Assembly (NCBI GenBank): GCA_036389275.1
Contig: DASVQE010000048.1
Coordinates: 1 to 64,000, forward strand
Direction of reading: 5' to 3'
DNA length: 64,000 bases
Origin: QHVT01 sp036389275
Lineage (GTDB): Bacteria > Acidobacteriota > Thermoanaerobaculia > Gp7-AA8
Positions 9,450-16,584 of this stretch are shown here, one piece after another; within the stretch, counting starts at the first letter, position 1; each line of letters opens with the position of its first letter. The notes beneath the pieces were generated by a model. It did no database searches. It was not told where the DNA came from and saw only the letters and a program-made list of their open reading frames with translations. The position numbers were made by a program, and so were the translations under genes.

Positions 9450-10247
9450 ATGACCGATGTCCTGACCCGCAACAACGTCCATGTCTCCGGCCGCGGCACG
9501 CAGCCGATCGTCTTCGCGCACGGCTTCGGCTGCGACCAGAAGATGTGGCGCTTTCTCACGCCGGCCTTCGAGGACGACTACAAGCTCGTCCTCTTCGACT
9601 ACGTCGGCTCCGGCAAGTCCGATTACTCCGCGTACGACTTCGAGCGCTATGCGACGCTCGACGGCTACGCGCAGGATGTCATCGAGATCTGCGAGGCCCT
9701 AGACCTGCGCAACGTCATCTTCGTCGGCCACTCGGTGAGCAGCATGATCGGCGTGCTGGCCGCGAACCGCGAGCCGGCGCTCTTCAGCCGCCTGATCATG
9801 GTCGGGCCGTCGCCGCGTTACGTGAACGACGAAGGCTACCTCGGCGGCTTCGAGCGCGCCGACATCGAAGGGCTGCTCGACCTGATGGACAAGAATTACA
9901 TCGGCTGGGCGAGCTTCCTCGCGCCAGTGATCATGAAGAACGACGACCGGCCGGAGCTGACGCAGGAGCTGCACGACTCGTTCTGCTCGACCGATCCGAA
10001 GATCACGCGCCACTTCGCCGAGACCACCTTCTTCGCCGACAACCGCGGCGACCTGCCGCAACTGCGCGTGCCGTCGCTGATCCTGCAGTGCAGCGAGGAC
10101 TCGATCGCGCCGGTCGAAGTCGGGACGTACCTCCATCGCACGCTGCCGGCGAGCACGCTGCACCTGTTGCGCGCCACCGGCCACTGTCCGCACATCAGCC
10201 ATCCCGACGAGACCATCGAGGCCATCAAGCGCTATCTGGCGGCGTAG
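9450..10247 (+). CDS. rsbQ: RsbQ-like alpha/beta hydrolase, sensor partner of the PAS kinase
   Basis: 265 residues, closely resembling Bacillus subtilis RsbQ from end to end: HGFGCDQKMW oxyanion region, LFDYVGSGKSD, TLDGYAQDV, nucleophile GHSVSS (Ser95), acid in CSEDSIAP (Asp217) and GHCPHISHPDE (His245). These nearly coincide with the RsbQ triad at 96/219/247. ATG at 9450 aligns with the RsbQ N-terminus; ATG at 9441 would add three residues. RsbQ belongs with the plant strigolactone/karrikin receptors D14/KAI2 and in Bacillus activates RsbP through its PAS domain. The next gene begins directly after the stop and encodes an RsbP-type PAS domain, so a conserved hydrolase-PAS module is very likely. 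The ligand is unknown. Confidence 0.9.
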   Translation: MTDVLTRNNVHVSGRGTQPIVFAHGFGCDQKMWRFLTPAFEDDYKLVLFDYVGSGKSDYSAYDFERYATLDGYAQDVIEICEALDLRNVIFVGHSVSSMIGVLAANREPALFSRLIMVGPSPRYVNDEGYLGGFERADIEGLLDLMDKNYIGWASFLAPVIMKNDDRPELTQELHDSFCSTDPKITRHFAETTFFADNRGDLPQLRVPSLILQCSEDSIAPVEVGTYLHRTLPASTLHLLRATGHCPHISHPDETIEAIKRYLAA

Positions 10248-11318
10248 ATGGACGCGTTGCTCAACAACGCGCCGTGCGGCTTCGTCGCCTTCAGCGACGA
10301 CGGGACGATGGTCGAGTTGAATCAGACGCTGGCCGATCTGCTCGGCTACACGCGCATCGAGCTCCTCGGCTGGCACGTCGAGAAGATCCTGCCGCCCGGC
10401 GCGCGCATCTTCTATCAGACGTATCTGTTCCCGATGCTGAAGGTGCATGGGCGGGTCGAGGAGATGTTTCTCGCGCTGCGCACCAAAGACGGCAGCGACG
10501 TGCCGGTGCTGCTCAACGCGGTGCGGCGCGAGCGCGACGACCGCATGCTCTGCGACTGCATCTGCATGCGCACGATCCAGCGCCACGAGTACGAAGCGCA
10601 GTTGCTCGAGGCGCGGCGGCTGGCCGAGGAGTCGGCCAGCGCCAAGGCGAAGTTCCTGTCGATGATGTCGCACGATCTGCGCACGCCGCTGACCACGATC
10701 TACGGCAACACCGAGCTGCTCGCGGCGGAAGTCTACGGGCCGCTGACCGACGAGCAGCGGACCGCGCTGCAGACCATCGGCGATGCCTGCGCGATGCAGA
10801 TCGCGCTGATCAACGACGTGCTCGATTTCGCGCGGCTCGAGTCGGGCAGCGTGCAGGTCGAGCCGCGGCCGATGCGCGTGGCCGATGCGGTCGCGCGCGC
10901 GGAGACGCTGCTGCGGTTGCAGATGAGCGAGGCCGGGCTGCGATTCACCACGTCCGGCTGCGACGGCGAGCTGACGGCGGTGGCCGATCCCGACCGGCTG
11001 CAGCAGATCCTGCTCAACCTCCTCACCAACGCCATCAAGTTCACGCCGCGCGGCGGCGGGATCGCGGTGAGCTGCGAGCGTCGCGGCGATCGCGTGCGCA
11101 TCGACGTGCGCGACACCGGCATCGGCATCCCGCCCGACGACCTGCCGCGCATCTTCTCGCCGTTCGTGCAACTCGGCGCCGCCGGCGCTCCATCGCGCGG
11201 CGTCGGCCTCGGCCTGGCCATCAGCCGCGACCTCGCCCGGGCAATGAGCGGCGAGGTCAGCGCCATCAGCACGCCGGGCGAAGGGTCGACGTTCACGATC
11301 GAATTGCCGGCCGCGTGA
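10248..11318 (+). CDS. PAS-histidine kinase with RsbP-type PAS domain
   Basis: 356 residues, start ATG immediately after the rsbQ-like stop (TAGATG). Residues 1-120 form a PAS domain that resembles the N-terminus of B. subtilis RsbP (NAPCGF, LLGY, FPMLK, VEEMFLALRTKDG, VPVLLNA, HEYEAQLL). RsbP continues into a PP2C phosphatase; here a HisKA domain follows instead (SHDLRTPL, phosphoacceptor His142), then HATPase_c with N-box Asn261 (NLLTNAIKF), G1 box DTGIGIP (289-295) and G2 box GVGLGLAI (318-325). There are no membrane segments, so it is a cytosolic kinase. No response regulator lies next to it. Inferred role: phosphorelay input of the signal sensed by the hydrolase. Confidence 0.92.
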   Translation: MDALLNNAPCGFVAFSDDGTMVELNQTLADLLGYTRIELLGWHVEKILPPGARIFYQTYLFPMLKVHGRVEEMFLALRTKDGSDVPVLLNAVRRERDDRMLCDCICMRTIQRHEYEAQLLEARRLAEESASAKAKFLSMMSHDLRTPLTTIYGNTELLAAEVYGPLTDEQRTALQTIGDACAMQIALINDVLDFARLESGSVQVEPRPMRVADAVARAETLLRLQMSEAGLRFTTSGCDGELTAVADPDRLQQILLNLLTNAIKFTPRGGGIAVSCERRGDRVRIDVRDTGIGIPPDDLPRIFSPFVQLGAAGAPSRGVGLGLAISRDLARAMSGEVSAISTPGEGSTFTIELPAA

Positions 11319-11344
11319 ACGCGATTTCGTGGCATAACTGCGGC

Positions 11345-12166
11345 ATGAAACGCCTCTGCCTGCTTCTGCTCGCGCTCACCACCGCGGCTTGTGCGACGAC
11401 GACGCGCGGCACGACCGACGTGCTCGTCGTCGACTCCGATCCGCCCGGCGCGCGCGTCACGGTGTCGAACGGGATGGCCGGCACGACGCCGGCCACGTTC
11501 CGGTTGCGGCGCAAAGGCGACTACGACGTGACCATCGAGAAGGAAGGCTTCGAGGCGGTGCACGTGCACGTGATGCACAAGGTCGGCGGCGCCGGATCGG
11601 CGGGCATGGCCGGCAATCTCATCCTCGGCGGTTTGATCGGCGCGGCAGTCGACGCCGGCTCCGGCGCGATGTTCGATCTCGTCCCGAATCCGATCCGCGT
11701 GAATCTGGTGCGTCTCGATCCCGAGGCGGCACCGGCGACGACGCCTGCGCCCGTGACCAACGACGCCGCGCCTCCGCCGCCGATCGCACCGCCGCCGCCG
11801 CGCCGCACGTTCACCGCCGCGGACGATCGCGCGGCGGCGTCGACCCTCGAGGCGATGTCGCAACTCGCCGCGGTGCTGATCGCCTATCGCAAGAGCCACG
11901 GCGACCTGCCGCCCGGCGCGACCATCACGGCGATGTATCCGGCGCTCGCGCGCGAGCGGCAGGTGCGCATCGCCGACTACTGGGAGAACCCGTTCGCCAT
12001 CGGCCGCACTGCGAACGGTTTCATTCTCGTCAGCGCCGGGGCGGACAACGAATTCGACGACCGCACCTGGCAGCAGGGCGGCGAGCAGAGCGACCTCGCC
12101 GCCGACGCCGTGCTGCGCGTCGACGGCGAGTCGCAGACGTTCGTCCGCAAGTGGCCGGCCCGCTGA
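11345..12166 (+). CDS. Lipoprotein with PEGA domain and GspG-like C-terminal region
   Basis: 273 residues. ATG at 11345 gives a lipoprotein signal with lipobox TAAC (Cys16). Residues ~25-70 are a PEGA domain (DVLVVDSDPPGARVTVS, GTTPATFRL, YDVTIEKEGFE). A Gly/Ala stretch at ~75-105 (GGAGSAGMAGNLILGG) may be membrane-associated or glycine-zipper like. A Pro-rich linker at ~130-155 leads to a segment resembling the C-terminus of type II secretion pseudopilins: LIAYRKSHGDLPP, YWENPF, LVSAGADNEFDD. This looks like a surface or periplasmic lipoprotein with a pseudopilin-derived module. It lies 26 bases after the kinase on the same strand and might be co-transcribed. Function unknown. Confidence 0.7.
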   Translation: MKRLCLLLLALTTAACATTTRGTTDVLVVDSDPPGARVTVSNGMAGTTPATFRLRRKGDYDVTIEKEGFEAVHVHVMHKVGGAGSAGMAGNLILGGLIGAAVDAGSGAMFDLVPNPIRVNLVRLDPEAAPATTPAPVTNDAAPPPPIAPPPPRRTFTAADDRAAASTLEAMSQLAAVLIAYRKSHGDLPPGATITAMYPALARERQVRIADYWENPFAIGRTANGFILVSAGADNEFDDRTWQQGGEQSDLAADAVLRVDGESQTFVRKWPAR

Positions 12167-12182
12167 CCGCCGCGCACGCGCA

Positions 12183-13697
12183 TCAGCGAGCGCGCGCCGG
12201 AATGAGCGGCCGGTTCGCCGGGAGCTCATCCGCCGTGACCCGCGGGATGTAGAGCACGCCGTCGAAGTCGTGCAGCAGGTCGTACGGCCGCGTGGCCGAC
12301 GAGGCGACGCTGCCCGGCGTCCAGAGCGCGCCGACCCAATGCATCGCGTGCGGCGCGCGCAGCCACTGCGGCACGGTGGCCGCGTCGAGGTTGCACGCCC
12401 ACGTAGTGAGCGACTCGGCGTCGGCGGCGAGGACGTTCTCGAGCGACTCATCGGAGGCCTGCGGCAGCGACGAGATTGCGAGGCGGTCTTCCGGATCGTT
12501 CGGGATCTGCGCGACGAACGCGCCGGAGCCGAAGGTGAGCGCGAGCGCGGCGTAGTTGCAGCCGAGGGCGGCGCGGAGCTGCGCGCCGGCAGCGCGGCCG
12601 CGCGTGGTCACGTGCGCGTTGTGCGCCCAGTAGACGGCGCGCCCTTGCTCGCCGGCCGCGCGCAGCACCGCGTCGGCCATGTACCAGTCGCGCGAGCGCG
12701 CATCGGCGGCGCCGGAGTTGAAGTCGGCGAACTGGGCGATGGTGCGCGCCTGCTCGAGGGCGCGGTCGGCGGCGGCGCCGTAGCGCGCGCGCAGCGAGGC
12801 GAGGTCGAGTGCGAGCCGCGCCACGATCGCCAGCAGCGTGTCGCGCGAGGCGGCGCTCACCGACGAGTCGCCGAAGACGCCCGACTGCTCGTCCGCCGCG
12901 GCGATCTCTTTCTCCGCGTCGATCCAGCGCGGCAGCTCGCCGTACGCCTGCTTCAGGAACGCGCCGAGCTCCGCGCGCGCCGGCGCATTCTCCTGCGCGT
13001 CGACGCCGATCACGCGCACCAGATCGTCGCGATGGGCGAGGTTCCAGGCGCGAATCCATTCGATGAGCGCGCGCCGCGTGCGCACGCCGATCCAGCCGCC
13101 GTCGGACACCGCCGGCGTCGCCGCTTCGCCGCGCAGGTACGGCACGAGCGCGTCGAGCTGCGTGCTGCTCGCCTCGATGGCGACCACGCGGAAGCCGTGC
13201 TGCTCGATGAGCCGCTGCGTGAGCGCGAGCCGCGCGTCGCCGAATTCGCGGCTGCCGTGCGTCGCTTCGCCGAGCCCGATCACGCGCGCCCGCGCGGCCA
13301 CGTCGTCGATCGAGCCGCGGCGTGCGCGCAGCCATTCCGCCGCCTCCGCACGCGCGCGCCGCCGCGTCTCGAGCAGCGCGCGCGTCTCGGCCACGCTGCG
13401 GATGGTGGTGTGGATGTCGTAGTTGCCGGCCGGCTCGTTCGCATCGAACGGGCGGATGCGCACGCGGTACGTGCCGCCGGTCGCGGCGACGATCTCGGCG
13501 CGCTCGGCGCCGTTGCGGCCGGTCGGTCCGTCGATCTCGTCGAGCAGCGTGCCGTCCGGCGCGCGCAGCTCGACGACCACGTCGACGCCTTGCTGCTGCA
13601 CGACGACGTCGGCGGACTGGCCGCGCCGCAGTTTCACGTCGTACGTGTCGGCGCCGCCGGGTGAGAGAAGCACGAGAAGCAGAGTGAGGATGTGCAT
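12183..13697 (-). CDS. Secreted erythromycin-esterase-like protein
   Basis: 504 residues from ATG at 13697 with a short signal peptide (MHILTLLLVLLSPGGA). Residues ~20-115 are a beta-rich domain similar to bacterial pre-peptidase (PPC) modules (YRVRIRPFDANEPAGNYDI). From ~160 the erythromycin-esterase (Ere/succinoglycan-biosynthesis) fold starts: VIGLGEATHGSREF with the catalytic Glu and His, then VVAIEASS, GVDAQEN and YWAHNAHVTT. Family members are metal-independent hydrolases, not all acting on macrolides, so resistance should not be assumed. It is the last gene of the ECF sigma unit and has its own ECF-type promoter, which makes it a probable sigma target. The start is favoured because it lies 10 bases after that promoter's -10 element. 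Confidence 0.75.
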   Translation of the reverse strand: MHILTLLLVLLSPGGADTYDVKLRRGQSADVVVQQQGVDVVVELRAPDGTLLDEIDGPTGRNGAERAEIVAATGGTYRVRIRPFDANEPAGNYDIHTTIRSVAETRALLETRRRARAEAAEWLRARRGSIDDVAARARVIGLGEATHGSREFGDARLALTQRLIEQHGFRVVAIEASSTQLDALVPYLRGEAATPAVSDGGWIGVRTRRALIEWIRAWNLAHRDDLVRVIGVDAQENAPARAELGAFLKQAYGELPRWIDAEKEIAAADEQSGVFGDSSVSAASRDTLLAIVARLALDLASLRARYGAAADRALEQARTIAQFADFNSGAADARSRDWYMADAVLRAAGEQGRAVYWAHNAHVTTRGRAAGAQLRAALGCNYAALALTFGSGAFVAQIPNDPEDRLAISSLPQASDESLENVLAADAESLTTWACNLDAATVPQWLRAPHAMHWVGALWTPGSVASSATRPYDLLHDFDGVLYIPRVTADELPANRPLIPARAR

Positions 13698-13707
13698 GTC
13701 GACGGTG

Positions 13708-13734
13708 AGTACCGCGACCTGCGAAAACGTTTCA
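13708..13734 (-). promoter_or_regulatory. ECF-type promoter before the erythromycin-esterase-like gene
   Basis: Reading the minus strand, TGAAACGTTT is followed after 12 bases by GTACT. The -35 GAAAC and -10 GTAC are 16 bases apart, the classical ECF layout. The same two blocks with the same 12-base spacing occur before the sigma gene at 15568-15594. The -35 overlaps the stop codon of the DUF4097 gene. The ATG follows the -10 by only 10 bases, so the transcript is probably leaderless. Confidence 0.7.
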
Positions 13735-14610
13735 GCGGCAGCCCGTGCGCGCCTCGCCGCGGCGCAGCGCGACCCGTCCGCCGAAGGCATCGAGCACGAC
13801 GCGCGCGCGCTCGTCGCCCACGCGGAGCTGCGTGCGCCGCTGCTTCCCCTGCAGCGGACGATCGAGCTCGATCTGTCCGGCGTCGGAGGCGAGCTGCGCG
13901 GAGAAGCCGCTGCCGTTCGGCGCGTAAGCCAAACCCACGGCGCCGTCGAGCGTGCGCAGGCGGTAGGAGCGGTCGGCGTGCAGCAGCCCTTCGTAGTTCG
14001 CCTTGCCGAGGGCGGTGAAGAGCGTGACGTCGCCGGCCACGTCGGAGACGACGGTCTGGCCGCTGGTGTCCTGCACGTCGACGTTGCCGCCGATGCAGCC
14101 GAGTCGGGTCTTGCCGTTGATCGAGACCACGTGCGCGCTGCTGCGCACGTTCGTGGCGATGGTGTTGCCGTTGCCGCTGGTGACGTCGACCAGGCCGCCG
14201 ACGCGCTCGAGGGTGATGTTGCCGTTGCCGGTGGAGAGCACGACGTTGCCGCCGACGTCGCGCGCGGTGACGTTCGCGGTGACGCTCTTGCCGTCGAGAT
14301 TGCCGCGCACGCGCTCGACGTCGACCGAGCCGTTGGCGAGATCGAGGTGCAGCGCGGCCACGTCGCGCACCGACGCGCGCACTTTGATCCGCGCGATCAG
14401 CTCGACGGACGCGGTGCGCGGCGCGGTGATGCTCGCGCCGTCGTCGGCGTCGATCTCGATCGTGTGCGCGTCGACGCGGCGCGCGCCGGCCGCGCGCAAT
14501 GCGTCGCCGCCGATGATCGTGACGCTGGCGCCGGTCGCGCGGACGCGGATGGTCTCGCCGTGCAGCAGCGGCGCGAAGAGAAACAGTGCGAGGCAGAGCG
14601 GCTTAGTCAT
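13732..14610 (-). CDS. DUF4097-type beta-helical secreted protein
   Basis: 292 residues with a signal peptide ending near LLHG (residue ~18). The mature protein consists of short repeated beta strands with D/N-G turns (SGNGNTIATNVRSS, GNVDVQDTSGQTVVSDVAGDVTLF), the pattern of the DUF4097 putative-adhesin family, predicted to form a right-handed beta helix. DUF4097 proteins are often encoded next to ECF sigma factors and their zinc-finger anti-sigma factors, as here. ATG at 14610 overlaps the end of the anti-sigma gene by 8 bases. An envelope-stress or surface role is plausible but not shown. Confidence 0.75.
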   Translation of the reverse strand: MTKPLCLALFLFAPLLHGETIRVRATGASVTIIGGDALRAAGARRVDAHTIEIDADDGASITAPRTASVELIARIKVRASVRDVAALHLDLANGSVDVERVRGNLDGKSVTANVTARDVGGNVVLSTGNGNITLERVGGLVDVTSGNGNTIATNVRSSAHVVSINGKTRLGCIGGNVDVQDTSGQTVVSDVAGDVTLFTALGKANYEGLLHADRSYRLRTLDGAVGLAYAPNGSGFSAQLASDAGQIELDRPLQGKQRRTQLRVGDERARVVLDAFGGRVALRRGEARTGCR

Positions 14611-15052
14611 GAGAGCTCCTGAGTAGTTGCAGTTTGGCGTCGTAGGCGGTGACGAGGCGCATCGCCGCGAGCGGATCGTCGGGCGTGCGCGCGGCGTCGC
14701 GGCGCGCGGCATCGATGGCCGAGTCGAGATCGGAGAGCAGCCGCGCGTCGCCCGATTCCGGCGCGATGCGTGCGATGGCACTTTCGTAGCGCGCCGCGGC
14801 GATCATCACCGGCGACTCGGCGCGCTGCCGCGTGACCAGCACGGCCAGCATCGTGCCGATCACGAGCACCGCCAGCGCGGCGGCCAGCAGCCACTCGACG
14901 GCGCGGCGCCGCGGCCGGATGCGCCAGGCGATCGCGTCCCACATCGGCGGCACGTCGATCGTGCGCGCGTAGGCGGCGTACAGCTCGTTCTCACGGAGAC
15001 AGTCGGCGCACACCGCGCTCTCGCTCGCCGCTCCGCATTCGTCGCAGTTCAT
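14603..15052 (-). CDS. Putative membrane anti-sigma factor with N-terminal Cys4 motif
   Basis: 149 residues. The start ATG at 15052 overlaps the sigma stop as ATGA. The N-terminus carries two CxxC pairs (CDEC at 3-6 and CADC at 15-18), a small zinc ribbon rather than the usual HxxxCxxC of ZAS domains. One transmembrane helix follows at ~58-78 (WLLAAALAVLVIGTMLAVLV), then a C-terminal helical tail of ~70 residues. A cytosolic N-terminal domain, one helix and a position directly behind an ECF sigma gene are the hallmarks of an anti-sigma factor. The unusual Cys4 motif means the assignment rests partly on context. Confidence 0.65.
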   Translation of the reverse strand: MNCDECGAASESAVCADCLRENELYAAYARTIDVPPMWDAIAWRIRPRRRAVEWLLAAALAVLVIGTMLAVLVTRQRAESPVMIAAARYESAIARIAPESGDARLLSDLDSAIDAARRDAARTPDDPLAAMRLVTAYDAKLQLLRSSHD

Positions 15053-15555
15053 CGTTCCTCCCGAAATCCGCGCAAGGCCTCGCGCAACTGCAGCCGCGCG
15101 CGGTGTACGTCGGTCCTCAATTTCGCCACGGCCGAGCCGGTGATCTCCGCGATCTCGTCGTAGCTGCGGCCTTCCAGCACTTTCAGCGTGAAGGCGGCGC
15201 GCTTGTCGTCGTCGAGGCGCAGCAGCGCCACGCGGATGGCCTCGCGCAGCTCGCGCGAGAGCAACTGCCGGTCGGGCCCGTCGTCGTCGATGCCTTCCGG
15301 CATTTCGTCGGCCTGCGGACGCTGCGCGCGCAGATGGTTCAGCGTGACGTTGCGGGCGATGCCGCAAAGCCAGGTCGAGGCGGCGCTGCGCGACTCGAAG
15401 GCGTCGATGGAGCGGAAGGCGCGGAAGAAGGTCTCCTGCGTGAGCTCCTTCGCCGTCTCGGCCGCGCCGACCATCGCGTAGACGAAGCGATAGACGCGCG
15501 CCTGCTCGCGCTCGAAGAGTTGCCGGAAACGTTCCGCGCCCGCCGCGTCGACCAT
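15049..15555 (-). CDS. ECF RNA polymerase sigma factor
   Basis: 168 residues. Region 2 covers ~10-75 (YRFVYAMVGAAETAKELTQETFFRAF, STWLCGIARN) and region 4 covers ~105-160 (LDDDKRAAFTLKVLEGRSYDEIAEITG, LRTDVHRAR). ATG at 15555 stands 12 bases after the -10 element of an ECF-type promoter, so autoregulation is likely. It leads a four-gene unit: sigma, anti-sigma, DUF4097 protein, erythromycin-esterase-like protein. Confidence 0.92.
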   Translation of the reverse strand: MVDAAGAERFRQLFEREQARVYRFVYAMVGAAETAKELTQETFFRAFRSIDAFESRSAASTWLCGIARNVTLNHLRAQRPQADEMPEGIDDDGPDRQLLSRELREAIRVALLRLDDDKRAAFTLKVLEGRSYDEIAEITGSAVAKLRTDVHRARLQLREALRGFREER

Positions 15556-15567
15556 CTCTGGATAGTC

Positions 15568-15594
15568 AGTACCACGAGGGCGCGAAACGTTTCA
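15568..15594 (-). promoter_or_regulatory. Probable autoregulated ECF promoter of the sigma operon
   Basis: Minus-strand TGAAACGTTT-N12-GTACT, matching block for block and in spacing the site at 13708-13734. GAAAC and GTAC are 16 bases apart, like known TGAAAC-dependent ECF promoters. The distance from the -10 to the sigma ATG is 12 bases, leaving almost no 5' leader. Confidence 0.75.
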
Positions 15595-15606
15595 CACGGC
15601 GTCACG

Positions 15607-16008
15607 TCATTGGACGTGGTTCGGGTCCATCCAGAACACTTCCCAGTGATGGCCGTCGAGGTCGTAGAAGCTGCGGCCGTACATGAAGCCGTGGTCCTGC
15701 GTCTCGCCGGCGTGCGCGCCGCCGGCGTCGATGGCCTTCCTCACCATCTCGTCGACTTCCTGTTTGCTGTTGCACGCGAGCGCGAACATGGCCTCGGTGT
15801 GCGTCGCCGTGTCGGCGATCTCCCGTTTGGTGAAGCCTTTGAAGAACGGCTCGCTCAGCAGCATGAAGTAGGCGTCGTCGCTGACGATCATCGACGCGGC
15901 CTTCTCGTCGGTGAACTGCGGGTTGAAGGTGAAGCCGAGGGTGCGGAAGAACTCCATCGACTTCTGTAGATCGCAGACGGATATGTTGACGAAAAGCTTG
16001 CGTGACAT
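15607..16008 (-). CDS. VOC-family (glyoxalase/bleomycin-resistance-like) protein
   Basis: 133 residues with the two beta-alpha-beta-beta-beta modules of the vicinal-oxygen-chelate fold: KLFVNISVCDLQKSMEFFRTLGF at the start, ASMIVSDDAYFMLLSE, then HTEAMFALACNSKQEVDEMV and the closing FYDLDGHHWEVFWMDP, whose Glu is a typical metal ligand. Many relatives are annotated only as glyoxalase/bleomycin resistance, and the substrate is unknown. It follows the DoxX-like gene by 9 bases on the same strand and probably shares its transcript. Confidence 0.8.
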   Translation of the reverse strand: MSRKLFVNISVCDLQKSMEFFRTLGFTFNPQFTDEKAASMIVSDDAYFMLLSEPFFKGFTKREIADTATHTEAMFALACNSKQEVDEMVRKAIDAGGAHAGETQDHGFMYGRSFYDLDGHHWEVFWMDPNHVQ

Positions 16009-16017
16009 TGTGTGCTC

Positions 16018-16431
16018 CTATTCTTTGATGAGATTGCGAACGCGGCGGTCGCGCAGCCAGAGCGCGAGCCACAGCAGCGCGGCAGCATAAACGGGCGAGA
16101 GCGTGTGGCTGAAGAGCGGGTTGCCCATGCGCACGTGCGTGGCCACCGCGCCGCCCAGGTAGGCGGTCCAGAGGATGGCGCCGGCCGGCGCGGTGCGCGG
16201 GATCAGATAGAGGGCGAGGAAGAGCAGTTGGATGAGGCCGAGCGGCAGGATGATGGCGGTGGAGTAGCCGAGCTGCCGCGTCCCTTCGACGGCCATCGGC
16301 AACTGCAGCACTTTCACCGCGGCATCAAAGGTGAGGAAGAGCACGACCAGCGCGGTGAGAACGCGCCCGGTCCAGATCGCAAAAGCAGCAGGCGTCGCAG
16401 CAGCAGGATAGGAAAACGTGGTGTCGGTCAT
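16018..16431 (-). CDS. DoxX-family small membrane protein
   Basis: 137 residues, four hydrophobic helices (AIWTGRVLTALVVLFLTFDA, YSTAIILPLGLIQLLFLALYLI, AILWTAYLGGAVATHV, VYAAALLWLALWL) with the VLQLP and LGGAVATHVR segments usual in DoxX-like proteins. ATG at 16431 is chosen because AAAAGGAG precedes it by 6 bases; an upstream ATG at 16488 lacks such a site. Small DoxX proteins are linked to redox or detoxification membrane complexes in other bacteria. Here it sits between a VOC gene and a SigX5-type sigma gene. Confidence 0.75.
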   Translation of the reverse strand: MTDTTFSYPAAATPAAFAIWTGRVLTALVVLFLTFDAAVKVLQLPMAVEGTRQLGYSTAIILPLGLIQLLFLALYLIPRTAPAGAILWTAYLGGAVATHVRMGNPLFSHTLSPVYAAALLWLALWLRDRRVRNLIKE

Positions 16432-16500
16432 GGCGGCTCCTTTTCGTCTCGTTTGAAGCCATAGACCGGACGAGGTGCGCGAAATCATCGGTAGGGTCTT

Positions 16501-16578
16501 AAAAAAGTTCCTCGGTTCCTCGGGTTCCTCGGTTCCTCGGGAGGAGCGGGCCCGAGGAACCGAGGAACCGAGGAACCG
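16501..16578 (-). terminator. Very long repeat-built hairpin terminator after the SigX5-type gene
   Basis: On the minus strand three near-perfect copies of an 8-base unit (GGTTCCTC) pair with four copies of the complement (CGAGGAAC) across a short loop, giving stems of over 25 base pairs, followed immediately by six T residues. That is a rho-independent terminator, but built from tandem repeats and far longer than usual. It lies 6 bases after the sigma stop. Confidence 0.8.
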
Positions 16579-16584
16579 CCTCTC

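Noticed and set aside
9545..11344. Long plus-strand open frame continuous with the PEGA lipoprotein gene
   Set aside because: It overlaps the rsbQ-like and kinase genes in another frame, is full of Arg/Ala low-complexity sequence and has no family motif; only the part from ATG 11345 is real.
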